Assembly: GCA_964017065.1 (NCBI GenBank)
Contig: OZ024788.1
Span: forward strand, 900,727 to 964,726
Length of the DNA: 64,000 nucleotides
Direction: 5' to 3'
Source of the DNA: Haliclona indistincta
Lineage: Eukaryota; Porifera; Demospongiae; Haplosclerida; Chalinidae
The stretch's first letter is position 1. Each line of letters starts with the position of its first letter. The position numbers were made by a program, and so were the translations under genes. Positions 11,341 to 23,571 of the stretch are shown one piece after another. The notes under the pieces were generated by a model that was given only the letters and a program-made list of their open reading frames with translations, made no database searches and was not told the DNA's origin.

Positions 11341-12962
11341 TCAAACTACTTGTTGATCTTTGTCAGCAGTGGTGATACAGATGCATAGACCTACTCCGAC
11401 CAACACTCCAAGGAGCTGAGAGAGAGAACAATGTAACTCACATTGCATGCATTACTATAGTTAGCAGTTGCACACACATGCGGTTTTGAAGAAAAAATAT
11501 AAAAATTCTTCATACCTCGAGGATGCCCAGAGCAATGCATAGTCCACCACCAAACAGAGCCAGAGCAAACACAGCTTCACGAGTGCCTTCAACACAGGAC
11601 TACACAAGATGAGATATCATGACAAGAATAGTAATTCATAATGTGAGAGAGTGTGCATCAGTAAATACAAGGTAAAAATAAGTATAGTTTTGGCTCTAGA
11701 CAGCAGTACTTGTGGTACGTTATTTAGTCTTCACTACACATACTCACATTATCCCATGCAGTCTGGTTGACCATTCCGTAAGATGTTCCATTGATGGTTA
11801 TATTAAGTGATACTACACGACAGTTCTCCTGTCCCATGTCACAGGAGCATGATGGCGGCAGCATATCGCCATTTTGACGGAGATAGGCGGAGTTGTTGTA
11901 AGCCCAGTCCAAGGGACCATTACCAGCTCCACAGCATCGGAACTAAAGAAAGAGAATAAAAAATTAATAATAAGACCAAATAAAGCTTTGTGCTTACAGT
12001 GTTCTGTAAGAAGTCTACCACTGTGTTTACAGATGGTTGGTATCCCGGGTCGTCTTGGTTACGCCTGTATAAGATGATCTGTTCTTCAATAACATCAGAG
12101 AGCTGATCTTGAGCTAGTGGAGCCTGAGAACAAGTAGGAATGATCATTTAGAGAGATAGAGAGAGTGTATATGTGTGTGTGTGCTCACCAGATTATCGCG
12201 GAACACATAGATTACAATAGCTCCAATGATCTCAATCAGCACAATGACCAACAAGACTGATACATACTGAAGTAGAGAGAATGAGTGAGTGAGGGAGTGA
12301 GAGAGAGTGAGTGAGTGAGTGAGTGAGTGAGTGAGTGAGTGAGTGAGTGAGTGAGTGAGTGAGTGAGTGAGTGAGTGAGTGAATAAATGAGTGAGCGAGT
12401 GAGTGAGCAAGTGAGTGAGTGAGTGAGTGAGTGAATGAGTGAGCGAGTGAGTGAGTGAATGAGTGAGTGGGTGGCTGAGTCAGTGAGCGGATGAGTGAGT
12501 GAGTAGCTCACAATAATGAGGATCGGTCTCAATTTGAAGGCTGCTCCCACGAAGCCTAGTCCTGCTATCATCACAGTAGCAATAGCAGCGATCATCAGCA
12601 GGACAGCACCAGAGATGATGCTGCTGCCTGTAATGAACGCATAGTTGTTGTTCACCACGATCAGGTAGATGCTGAGGGCGAATCCGAGTATTCCAAGCAC
12701 CTAGAGAAACACAAAGGGGCGTCACCCTCTCCGTTGATAGACGCCAGTGATTTGCTACAAAATCCCCTTATGCCCAGTCGTAAAATCGTGTAAGTAGTCG
12801 ATCTACCACTACTACTATGCAAGACTAGAAAAACTGGAGTGTTTTTCTCTCGGTTTTCTAAAATGGCGACACGCCCACCCGTTCACTCACCAAAATCATG
12901 AAGTTCACGATGCAGAACAACACGCGAAAGATGTTGGGACAAATTCCGAGTCTACTGGCCAT
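11341..12962 (-). CDS. Tetraspanin, 272 residues, seven exons
   Basis: Exons in coding order: 12962-12891, 12700-12512, 12266-12189, 12123-11998, 11942-11748, 11599-11516, 11415-11341; all introns are phase 0 with GT-AG ends. Tetraspanins are four-pass membrane scaffolds that group receptors and adhesion proteins into microdomains. Visible here: TM1 about 11-33, TM2 54-76, TM3 88-108, a large extracellular loop about 114-225 with the diagnostic CCG (158-160), further cysteines at 187, 189, 196 and 222, and glycosylation sequons NIT, NGT and NQT; TM4 about 231-258; and a short tail ending DKDQQVV. Intron 2 is nearly all (GTGA)n. A paralogue follows at 13,342-15,122 and a broken copy lies at 3634-4529. 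The specific subfamily is not assigned. Confidence 0.93.
12290..12505 (-). repeat. (GTGA)n microsatellite in tetraspanin intron 2
   Basis: About 215 bp of GAGT units fills intron 2, close to the donor GTGAGC of exon 2 on the minus strand. Confidence 0.9.
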
Positions 12963-13341
12963 TTTGGGTTTAGTATCAGCCGAACTGCTTCAGATAGGAA
13001 GAAAACAAGCCTTGAAGATGACACAGCGAGTCAGGGCGTCTCCCTAATGAATACACTTTAAAAGGGCTCACGTTTTGGCGGTAATTTTAAATTCACAGTT
13101 TTAATTTTAGCCGCAAAGCACATACCAGCTTTAGTACAGCAGCTACTACAGTACCTAGTATCATCCATATATTTTACACTAAAAATTAATAATTTTACTC
13201 AATATGGTTGTTTAAAAATAATTTCTTTTAGATCAGTGGTTTATAGCCTGATTGGTGTGTGAATGATGTCACATTATTATATACTACGACCATTAGCACA
13301 GCTATCTATATGTATTGTATGGGTGTGTCTGTAGGCGTGGT
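12963..13341. other. Intergenic between the two tetraspanin genes
   Basis: About 380 bp holding the upstream region of the first tetraspanin and the 3' flank of the second. No separate feature seen. Confidence 0.5.
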
Positions 13342-13444
13342 TTAGACTACATCCTTCTCTTTGTCTGCCATAGTGATACAGCAGCAGAGACCGAGGCCGA
13401 CAAGGATACCGAATATCTGGAGGAGGAAGGAGAGGGGAGAGAGG

Positions 13445-13537
<93 letters not shown>

Positions 13538-15122
13538 GGGAGGAGGGAGAGGAAGGGAGGAATTGACAAGGAAGAAGAAAGACAATCATTTTAGTGAGTG
13601 TGTAAAACAGTTTACACAGGAACTATCATATGTACAGTTGCTATCATATCGCATGACTGAACGAACCTCGATGACTCCGAATGCAATACCGATTCCGCCA
13701 GCAACGTAGGCGAGAGCAAGGACACGATCATTAGTGATGTTGGTACAAGGCTGTATGTAGAGGGAGTAAGGAACATTGTGAATATATAAACACACACAAA
13801 TGATAACTAGTCACACTAACTGCCGCTCTGTACAAGCACACAATGACCATATATGAATTCACAAGCAGTACATAGGTAAGGCACTAGGCAATGATGTCTG
13901 TATGAAGGCAAGATGTCTGTATGAAGGCAAGATGTCTGTATGAAGGCATGATTCACTGCAAACATATTTGAATTGTGTTGCTAGTGCTGGAAGTAGTCCA
14001 TACACAAAACAGCTAACCATGAGACACAGTAGAAAATTTAATGTTAGCGAAATATATTATGCATAACTGGATACATTTTGTATCTAAACAAACACAAATA
14101 CATTGATATTAAGTACACTCTAGCTCAGCTAGCTTCATACACATACCATTGACCAGACGGTTGCATTCACAGTGCGGCCCGGAATCACTCTAACGAATAC
14201 TTCACATCCAGCAGCGGGCGGAGTACATTCACATGATTCAGGGAATCGGCCTGAGCTCTCGTTGAAGTAGGTTGGGTTAAGAGCAAGCCAGTCCTCAGGT
14301 CCATTGATAGCACCACAGCATTGCAGCTAAAGAGAGAGAGGGGGGGGAGTGAGTGGATGTATGTGTGTGTGAGAGAGAGAGAGGTGAGTGTATCTTTCAG
14401 CTACTCACAGCATTTTGCACGCCATCTACAGCAGCGTTGTTCACATCACTTCTGTCCTGGTTGGCTTGGTCGAACTGGTAGTTTTCAATAAAGGTTGCTG
14501 TAATGTTGCTGACACGATCTCTAGCAAAGCCCTCCTGTAGAGACGATCGATGAAGAGGAATGCATTACACAATAACTAGGAGAGGGAGGGAGAGAGAGAG
14601 GGAGGGAGAGAGAGAGGGAGGGAGGGAAGGAGGGAGAGAGGAAGGGAGAGAGGAAGGGAGAGACTGACCAATTCATTACGGAAGACATATCCAAGAATTC
14701 CAGCAACTATCTCCAGGATCACGATCAGGGCAAGCACAATGACGTACTGTACAGAGACAAGTTAGTAAACATGGCTTAGAATGAGTATTAATCGCTTACT
14801 ATTATTAGAAGAATTCTCAGCTTAAAGATAGCTCCAATAAACCCAACGGCGGCAATCACTCCTGTGACTACCCCAGCAATAATGAGGACTGCGGCGCCAG
14901 AAACGATGGAGCTCCCAGTAATGAAGGCGAAAGTTTGGTTGTCAACTATAAGGTAGATTCCGACACCGATACTCGCTAGGCCGAGAAACTATGGGGCAAG
15001 CAGAACTGTCAAGTGTGCACATTTATACACGGAAGCAGGACGCTTACCAAGATTAGCAGATTGACGATAGCGAATATCACAAGAAAGATTTTAGGACAAA
15101 CACCGAGATTGCTGCTACCCAT
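13342..15122 (-). CDS. Tetraspanin, 268 residues, seven exons
   Basis: Exons in coding order: 15122-15048, 14988-14800, 14746-14669, 14534-14409, 14326-14147, 13750-13667, 13416-13342. Exons 2, 3, 4, 6 and 7 have exactly the lengths of the neighbouring tetraspanin, so the pair arose by tandem duplication. The start MGSSNLGVCPKIF parallels MASRLGICPNIF of the neighbour. Four membrane segments are present, with CCG at 159-161 in the large loop, loop cysteines in SCEC and GCEV, and sequons NIT, NES and NAT. The tail ADKEKDVV resembles the neighbour's. The intron 6 donor is GTTCGT, weaker than the others. The acceptor of exon 7 follows an (AG)n run that reads as (CT)n on the coding strand. Role: membrane organiser; partner unknown. 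Confidence 0.92.
13430..13550. repeat. (AG)n microsatellite in tetraspanin intron 6
   Basis: About 110 bp of AG/GGAG repeats immediately upstream (coding sense) of the exon 7 acceptor, where it forms the pyrimidine tract. Confidence 0.9.
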
Positions 15123-15398
15123 GGCTGCTACTGTAACGATGAAACACTGCGCGCAAACAGGGTATAAAGTTTCAAGGGCAGTTTTAACACCTCCGGGCTG
15201 TAGACAAGTAGCAATACGTCCGGTTGAGAATTACAAGAATGCAGTGACTTCCATAATAGGAAGGCTAGTGCTGATTAAACAAGCTATGACGTCATCGCTA
15301 GCCTAATTGGAACTAGTAGAACAAAGATCAAATGAGGTCACGAGAACAGACCCAGGTCATGGGATAAAGCACACATAGTCACACACCACACACTGAGT

Positions 15399-18117
15399 CT
15401 AGGAGGGTTCTGTTCTATCACTCTCAACAATGCTATCACCTAGTACAGTTCTAGACTGCTCTTCAACAGGTCTATCTTGAACTATCTGTCCCTCCTCTTC
15501 ATGTTCTTCTCTAGCTCTGATAGAATTTTTCTCTCTTTCTTCTTCTACTTGAAGCATCTGCTCCTCTTCAATTCTTTCTCTAGCTACAATACATATAGTC
15601 TGTTTCTCTTCCTCTACCGACACCCCTTCACGAGTTCTTTCTCCGATACATTGTTTCTCTTCGTCTGGTCGTAGTGTCCATTCTCCTTTAGCTCTTTCTC
15701 TAACTCCACAAGTCTGGTTTTCCTCTTCTGCCTGCAGTGTCTCTTTTGTTCTTTCTCTAGCTCCAATTGTCTCCTCCTCTTCTTCCTCCAGTGTTTGTTC
15801 GAGGTCAGTCTCTTTGTCCATATCTTGTCCATTGTCTGAATCACAATGCTCTTGTTGTGTTGCATGTTCCAGTTCATTCACGTTGTCTGATGAAACCACT
15901 CTCTCTTTCTCGTCTATTTCTTCCTCCTCCTCTCTCACGATGCTGAGTGCCGACAGCGCCTCCAATATATCATGGGGCTGTATGCCCAGTTTAGCTAACT
16001 CCATGAGTCCTTCTTGTGGTGTGCTAGACGGCACAGATGGAGCTCCACTGCTGGTACCTTCCTCAATCTTGTGAGCAGCCACAGCTTGTGTCAGTGCCGC
16101 TATAAGCTCTGTAGCAGATATCGGTTGTTCTTGAGTACCGTCCTCATCTAAGGGGGTTGAAGGGGGCGTGGCACAGGAGGAGTGGTCACTGATCCATGTT
16201 GATAGTGTCTGTGTTATTAGCTCAGGAAGATGGCGTTCCTCGTGAGGAGTACCTGCGATTGAAGAGGCGTGGCTGGCTGCCTGGGTGAGGGCATCGAGAG
16301 CAGACGATATCATCTCTGGAGTGACCACACCCCCTTGTGTAAGTGATGTAGTGGATGGGAGGGGCGTGCAAGGAGGCGTGGTTAAACTCAGTGGGGATGA
16401 AGAAGTGTGCTGGTGAGCGGGAGAGTGATTACCGGTATCAGACTCAGAACGGCCGTCTGGCTCTTCACGGAAACCAGACAGAATGGACGGATCCTCATAG
16501 CTGGATTTAGGTGAAGGAAGCACGACATCAGCAAATAATGGATGGTCAAGGCTGAGAGTGGAGTGAGTACGGAGAGAAGATGAAGATGATGAAGTGGTAG
16601 TGATGGGGAGAGAGGAGGGCATCTTCATGGTCTCTTGTGGGTTAGTGGTCTCTATGCTCCATGAGACCTGCAATACACCAGGTGATGGAGGGGGCGGGGT
16701 CATGGGTGGGGCTACAGGTGGACCATACTGAGGAGGATAGACCGGCTGGATGGATTTAGCAATCGGCCAGATGTCAGGGTTATCACCATAACGCTGCCTC
16801 AGGGAGTGAATCTTAGCCTGAGGAGCAAAGGAGAAAACAGTTTCATCAAAGCTGCACATTCACTTCAAGCATAATTATACAAAAGGTCTATGATTTCAAA
16901 AAACAGACCTGACCATGATATTTACACGGGGAGAACTGTAGAGAATGAAAAACAGTAGAGAAGGGAAAAGGGTAACATTTTATCAAAAAGCTTTTAATTT
17001 CAGTAGAAAACTTTTCGATTTGTCTAATTGTGTGACAAGTAGAAAGTGACAATGTACACAACTGTTATTGTATTGACAGACAGACACAACACAGGAAGAC
17101 ACCATAGTGGAAACAGGGAATACTGACCTGCTCTTTATGAGTGGCTGCCAAACCATCTACAGTGACCTGTAGAAAATTTGAAACAATCACTCACTCACTC
17201 ATTCACCCGCCCACTTACTCACTCACTCACTCACTCATTCACCCGCCCACTCACTCACTCACCCACCCACACTCACATCTCGTGCTTTCTGTATAAACTT
17301 TGCCAGCAGGACCAAGCGTGAAGCCGTGGAGCTCATGATGGGATTAGCTGAAAAGTGAAAAAATACAATCACCACAATTTGCAGATGAAGCAGTATAACT
17401 TTGGTCAACTTACATTTTATAGCTAAGGTGTCTAATTGTTTTAAGTGGAGTAAGTGATTTAACTCTTCCCGGGAGTCAATCTGATTGGACGATACATTGA
17501 GAGTGTTTAAAGTGATAAATGAGTTGAGGAACCCGAGATCAGAAATCATGTTGTCAGCAAGATGCAGCCATTGGACGCTCTCCAGCACCTGAGAAATGAA
17601 ATTCACTCAATCAGGACTAGTGTCTGCTATAGAGCAGTAACTCAGTGGTTTGTTGTGTACAGTATAAAGCAAGATTCACTCAATCAGGACTAGTGTCTGC
17701 TATAGAGCAGTAACTCAGTGGTTTGTTGTGTACAGTATAAAGCAAGATTCACTCAATCAGGACTAGTGTCTGCTATAGAGCAGTAATTATATTATAATCA
17801 AAGTTGCTGTATCATTTGGGTATTCCAAACTGACAGAACCAACACTGTGACATAACATTAAGTCAATTACATAACCCAATCAGGATAGCTCCAATCTGGT
17901 TATGACAACATTGAAATAAATATGGAATTACAGTCACTGACTATCTGACTGTCACATGGGCGTGTGCTGGTCACATGATGTGTAGGGGCGTGTCCACTCA
18001 CCATGCTGTTACTAATAATAGAACTAATGTTGTTGTGTGAGAGATTGACACGTTGTAGTGAAGGAAGAGATATGTATTGCAGGTCCATCGTCATGAGGAG
18101 ATTGTGGCTAGCATTGA

Positions 18118-18159
<42 letters not shown>

Positions 18160-18162
18160 AGG

Positions 18163-18210
<48 letters not shown>

Positions 18211-20419
18211 AGGGAGGGAGGGAGGGAGGGAGGGAGGGAGGGAGGGAGGGAGGGAGGGGAGAACAGTGATTAGTAAAAGTGAAGTATTTCATGCACTAAT
18301 GTGTTCAGTCTCTGTAGTCACTGTTGTCTTTATTCACACGATGAAGGATGATCAGAGACTGAACACATTAGTGCATGAAGGTGACACTCTACACTTTCAC
18401 TTCAGCATTACAAGAAGACACTATAAAGAATTCGAACATTTTCGACAAGATCAACTCAAACACTGTTTCATAACAAACAGACTGGAAGTACAAGTTTACA
18501 AATATTTCCATACACATCCTATATCCACCTCATTATACTAGTATAAGTACAGGGGCTACCCTACCTCATTATACTAGTATAAGTACAGGGGCTACCCTAC
18601 CTCATTATACTAGTACAAGTACAGGGGCTACCCTACCTCTCTGAGAGCAGGCAGTACTTGTAGTGAGTCGTCGATATGTGTCAGCTTGTTGTAACTGATG
18701 TTTAGAGTCACCAGATTGTGCCAAGGCTGTACAACCACTCTACAGCAGGTCAGAGGAAGGCGTGTAATCATGTGTATGTATACATACCCACCTATTGGCA
18801 GTGAATTTCGCCATAGCAACGAGACGCCACGAGTCAACTGAGTTAGTAGTGTCCATTGCCTGCTGAGAATAAGAGAAAGAGAGGAGGTAGTGATAGATCA
18901 GTGTGGACTGACCGATCGCCTTTCTTCCACTGATTCTATGAGTAGCTCCTGGGAGGGAGTGAGGGAGGGAGGGAGGGAGGGAGGGAGAAAGAGAGGGAGG
19001 AAGAGAGAGAAGGAGAGAGGGAGAAAGGGAGGGAGAGAGGGATGGTTGAATGAGTGGGTGTGTGGGTGGGTGGATGGATGGATGGATGGATGGATGGATG
19101 GATGGATGGATGGATGGATGGATGGATGGATGGATGGATGGATGGATGGATGGATGGATGGATGGATGGATGGATGGATGGATGGATGGATGGATGGATG
19201 GATGGATGGATGGATGGATGGATGGACTAACCTTCAGTGACTTGAGGCAGTGTTGAGCTGACAAGTGGGTGAGTTGTTGTTGAACCCTCACAAGCCCGAC
19301 CACCTGACTGAGCGGTACACCTTCCAACTAGATGAAAGCAATCAATGAAAGGCACTGTACTTTCTGAAAGGCACCATTTACCTTAAGAGTATGCATGGAT
19401 CTGAAAGGGGTCACTTCGAATGCCATGCGGGTCACAGAGGAGGGAGGGAGAGGTGGTACCACCTTCAAGCTATGTAGTTGATGGAGGAAGCTGTACAGGT
19501 GACCAATATCAATGGCTGCCTGGTCTAGAGAGAGAGAGAAAGAGCAATTAAATTATCACTGCACCCGTACAAGACCAAGGAGAGGCTCAATAAAGCATTC
19601 CATGGAAGCTACCAAATTCGAAATTAGTCCTAAACTGGAATTTTTCAGTAACCCAGAACCAAAACATAGCAACAAAATATAATTGATAATTCAAATCCGC
19701 TACAGACACAAGAACCTTGATTTATATAGACTTTTATGTGCTATAGATACCTGTCTGTGAGGAGGTGTTGTCCAGGGGCAGCTTCAGTCGCTTGGTGATG
19801 CAGTAGAGGTCGTTGGTGGTGAGTGCTACTGGTGTGGCTTGCTCTAGAAGACTGTCACCAGCTGAGTAGAGCTGGCGAGCTAGTATATTGGTCACCCTCA
19901 CGACATCCTGAAGAAAAGAGAAAAAAATGATTCCACCACCTTATGTACATGATCCCACTACCCTTATACGCTATCCTCCTATGACATATGTACATGATCC
20001 CACTACCCTTATACACTATCCTCCTATGACATATGTACATGATCCCACTACCCTTATACACTATCCTCCTATGACATATGTACATGATCCCACTACCCTT
20101 ATATGACCTAATGTATATGACCCACACTACCTACACATAATGTCTCAGGTACTCACGTGTGAAGGTTGATCGAGGAAGGTCATTAACTCTTTGGATTGAG
20201 AAATCTGTGGTTCACTACATGAAACATACAGCTGGAGTACACAGATGTCATTGACCACACCCCTCTACTACCTATTAATTAATCGTTGCAGGTATTGCTC
20301 TAAGAGTTGTCTCCGTGAGTCTATTAGCTGTTTAGAGAAGTTGCCAGACATTTTCTTAGGAGGCAGAAGCTCCTTATGTATTCTATATTCACGCACCAAC
20401 TGAGGGAGAGAGAGAGGGG

Positions 20420-20461
<42 letters not shown>

Positions 20462-20594
20462 GAGGGAGGGAGGGAGGGAGGGAGGGAGGGAGAGAGGGAG
20501 GGCGGGAGGGAGGGAGAGAGAGAGAGAGGGGGGGAGGGAGGGAGAGAAATAGAAAGAGAGACAGAGAGGGAGGGAGGAGAAAAAGAGAGAGAGG

Positions 20595-20648
<54 letters not shown>

Positions 20649-20724
20649 AGGGAGAGAAATAGAGAGAGAGAGGGGGGAGGGAGGGAGAGAAATAGAGAGA
20701 GAGAGAGAGAGGAAGGAAAGAAGG

Positions 20725-20776
<52 letters not shown>

Positions 20777-21293
20777 AAGTGGCATCTCTGAAGCATGTGA
20801 TCACTCAAAGCAATACATCTGTTTTGAAAGGTATTGTTACATTACAAATTTGTTATTTTATGAGTTAGTGAAACTTTGGATAAGATAACCTAAACAGATG
20901 ATCCAACATGACTAAAATCACAAAACATAATGTAGTCTAAAACGGTCTAAAAGCATGTGCTAAAACTAGCAACCGTTGGTGGATTTTAGTGTTTAGTTCA
21001 CTCACTTTCTTGTGCAGATCATGAAATTCGCTGTACCGCTTACTGACGCACCAGTGAGCATGCTCCGTGAGCACATCAATACGGTAGATCTAAAGATTTT
21101 CAAAAAATGACATCTCTAGCTAGCTATCAGTAGCTAGATCACTCACCACATGTGGAGCGGGGTCTGTCACCACTTCACTGCCCCTGATCACGATGTGCCG
21201 GATTACGTTGCTCTCAGTGTGGCTGTTTCGCCTCCTGTCCCGTCGCCACACCGCGCTCCCGGGAGAGGGAAGGTAGGAGCCCAGCGACGCCAT
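15399..21293 (-). CDS. NISCH: Nischarin-like PX/LRR protein, 947 residues, 15 exons
   Basis: Exons in coding order: 21293-21147, 21089-21006, 20399-20272, 20214-20157, 19907-19751, 19524-19382, 19327-19232, 18948-18913, 18862-18792, 18739-18637, 18118-18002, 17588-17414, 17347-17277, 17166-17128, 16817-15399. Phases are consistent throughout. The N-terminus is a PX domain (about 30-120) with [11 protein letters not shown] and [14 protein letters not shown], which binds phosphoinositides on endosomes. LRRs follow at about 310-455 ([39 protein letters not shown]). The single last exon (472 codons) is Pro-rich, then Ser/Thr-rich, then Glu-rich and coiled-coil-like. PX followed by LRRs is the nischarin arrangement; vertebrate nischarin binds integrin and Rac effectors and is longer. 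The symbol rests on domain order. Many introns carry microsatellites next to splice sites. The start lies 185 bp from the divergent reductase gene. Confidence 0.85.
17173..17276 (-). repeat. (GTGA)n starting at nischarin-like exon 13 donor
   Basis: On the coding strand the donor GTGAGT runs straight into GTGGGTGGGTGAGTGAGTGA-type repeats over about 100 bp. Confidence 0.85.
17599..17787. repeat. 73-bp tandem repeat, 2.6 copies
   Basis: Unit beginning ATTCACTCAATCAGGACTAG repeats in the intron between nischarin-like exons 11 and 12. Confidence 0.9.
18119..18258. repeat. (GA)n/(GGGA)n tract at exon 11 acceptor
   Basis: About 135 bp of purine repeat adjoins the nischarin-like exon 11 acceptor; on the coding strand it is an extended pyrimidine tract. 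Confidence 0.9.
18280..18390. repeat. Inverted repeat in intron 10
   Basis: TTCATGCACTAATGTGTTCA near 18,286 is repeated inverted near 18,358-18,385, about 28-bp arms with a 40-bp loop. Small palindromic MITE or hairpin. Confidence 0.7.
18527..18636. repeat. 36-bp tandem repeat abutting exon 10 donor
   Basis: Three copies of a 36-bp unit (ACCTCATTATACTAGTATAA begins it). Each copy carries the CCCTAC that, next to the exon, is the donor GTAGGG, so the array repeats the splice donor hexamer three times. Confidence 0.85.
19070..19225. repeat. (GGAT)n microsatellite at exon 7 donor
   Basis: About 155 bp of GGAT repeat begins directly after the nischarin-like exon 7 donor (GTTAGT then CCAT units on the coding strand). 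Confidence 0.92.
19940..20112. repeat. 45-bp tandem repeat, about four copies
   Basis: Unit beginning ATGTACATGATCCCACTACC, in the intron between nischarin-like exons 4 and 5. Confidence 0.85.
20401..20782. repeat. (GA)n-rich tract at exon 3 acceptor
   Basis: About 380 bp of GA/GGGA repeats ends exactly at the exon 3 acceptor of the nischarin-like gene, giving a very long CT-rich tract on the coding strand. Confidence 0.92.
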
Positions 21294-21478
21294 TGAAAGT
21301 GGGCGTGCAATGATAATAATAGGCGTGGCTGAATATTGTAATTAATTATGCGCGCGCACACGTGAGCTGAGTGTGTCTGCACGTGATCGCCCCATATGTG
21401 AATGAAGGCGTGGTTGTCAGTCAAGATCGATCGATCAAAAGGCGATCGCGAGGCCGGGACCGTCGATCGCGCGAGGAG
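21294..21478. promoter_or_regulatory. Divergent promoter, nischarin-like and reductase genes
   Basis: Only 185 bp separate the two start codons, which point away from each other. The interval has CGATCGATCGA-type runs, CACGTG-like and GCGCGC motifs and no clear TATA box, as expected of a shared housekeeping promoter. Inferred from spacing. Confidence 0.6.
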
Positions 21479-23500
21479 ATGGGCGAGAAAGCAGTGACAA
21501 TTATGGACAATCCTAATGCATTGGTAAGCAGGTGACCTTGCTTAAAGTTATATTTATGCATAAATAGCGTTATATTAATTTTTTTCTGTTCTTGAAAATT
21601 AGCTCTGATTTTCTCCAATTCTCACTCCAGTTCATTATAGGTGCTGCTGCAGTGGTTGGTGTGGGCGTGATCGTCGTCATATACAAGTTTTTCAGTGGTC
21701 CCCGGTCAGGGCCCCCCGCCCCGGCTGATCTGAAGGGTCCGGTGGCACTGGACAAGGAAAAGAAGATCCCGTTCAAGATCATCTCAAAGCACGAGATCAG
21801 TCATGATACCAGACGATTCCGCTTTGCACTACAGACTGACCAGCATGTGCTTGGATTGCCTATTGGTGAGTGAGTGAGTGGGTGAGTGAGTGGGTGGGTG
21901 AGTGAGTGAGTGGGTGGGTGAGTGAGTGAGTGAGTGAGTGAGTGAGTGAATGGTTGAGTGAGTGAGTGAGTGAGTGAGTGAGTGAGTGAGTGAGTGAGTG
22001 AGTGAGTGAGTGAGTGAGTAGGTGAGTGAGTGGGTGAGTAGGTGATTAAGTAAGTAGGTGATATTTTGACTTAAAATGTACCTAAAGTGCTGATGGGAAA
22101 TACCTTATTTGCTCAAAATGGTAGCAAGCATTCAAAAGGAGAAAACTGTGTAAAGTTGAAGATTACGAATTTGTCAATTCTATTGTGCGTGACGGAGTGT
22201 TCTTTCTTTTAGCAAATTTGAAATTTCATGTCAAATGGAGTATAAGATGCTTCTTCCTTGTTTGGTGTTCATTAGATGAGAATGTTATGATATGGAGCCA
22301 CTCACTATTGAATGTGTGACCCTTGCTATGAGAGTATGTTTGTCTTGTAGACTATCATCTGTTTCTAGTTACAAAAACAATTTGAAGAGATATTACAGCG
22401 AACACGGATGACCTCTCTTGGTCCAGTATTACTGTATAGAGGCAAATTTTCGTGGGAGAACATTTTCGCGAATGCGCAAGATAAAGCATTTCGCGAATCA
22501 GCTATCTTTGTCAACTAAAACAAGACATTCACAAATTAAATTTGAGAATAACCTGAAATTCGCAAAAATTTCCCGCCATACTGTGTGTGAGAATACTTTT
22601 AGGTCTTAATAATGATCATGTTTAATATACTTAGAAAAGGCTTAGACAGTTTTTGTGGTGTTTACCGATTTATTTTCGTTCACACGTTATTCCAAAGCTT
22701 CTGTCAGTATGTTAAATATTCCTTGGTTTCTCTGATGGTTGATAACACTCACTGATGCTTCATTGACGCCTTTTGTGACGACTTTTAAATATGCAATAGC
22801 ATTAGTGAACTTTGCACTGTTGATAGGATGGGAAGCTTCCATTGTGTTCAATTGGAACACTGTCTCAAGGAAAGAAATATTGGTATCTTACACATTGTGC
22901 ATGGGCGGTGGTAGAAATTTTGCAAGGAGGCATTTTGCATAATAATATTACTATTATTTACGGGCTCTTTCACACCGCTGAAAACACTATATTTTTAATT
23001 CACTATAATTTATCATTTTAATTTTTAGGTGTCATTGTTATTTTTATCACGGCTATCATTACGTACAGGTAATCACATGTACCTCACTGCTCGTATCAAT
23101 GATGAACTGGTTATTCGTCCATACACTCCCGTGACCTCTAATGACGAGATCGGCTTCTTTGACCTCGTCATAAAGGTGACCTTTCAATCTCTGTTGCTGC
23201 CTGGTCGTTTACCTCTTTGTCAAACCAGGTGTACAAAGCTGGAGTCCATCCTCGCTACCCTGAAGGAGGCAAGATGTCACAGTACCTAGACTCACTCAGT
23301 ATTGGTGACACAGTCGATATTAGAGGACCAGATGGAAAGGTCAACTATCTCGGCAGAGGTCAGTGCATGGTGCTGGTGTGTCGTCTGGATATTATTACGT
23401 TTTGTGATTTTGCTGTCGTAGGATACTTCAGTGTGAAGGTGTCCAGTAAGGTGATGGAGACACGCCATGCTAGTCATGTAGGATTGATAGCTGGAGGAAC

Positions 23501-23571
<71 letters not shown>

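Noticed and set aside
12144..12700. Long frame of SLTH repeats
   Set aside because: Translation of the (GTGA)n microsatellite in intron 2 of the tetraspanin.
13277..13594. Frames of RE or LS repeats
   Set aside because: Six-frame translations of an (AG)n microsatellite.
18740..19327. Frames of IHPS or MDGW repeats
   Set aside because: Translations of the (GGAT)n microsatellite in a nischarin-like intron.
20268..20808. Long Ser/Leu/Pro frames
   Set aside because: Translations of the (GA)n tract before nischarin-like exon 3; only 20272-20399 is exon.
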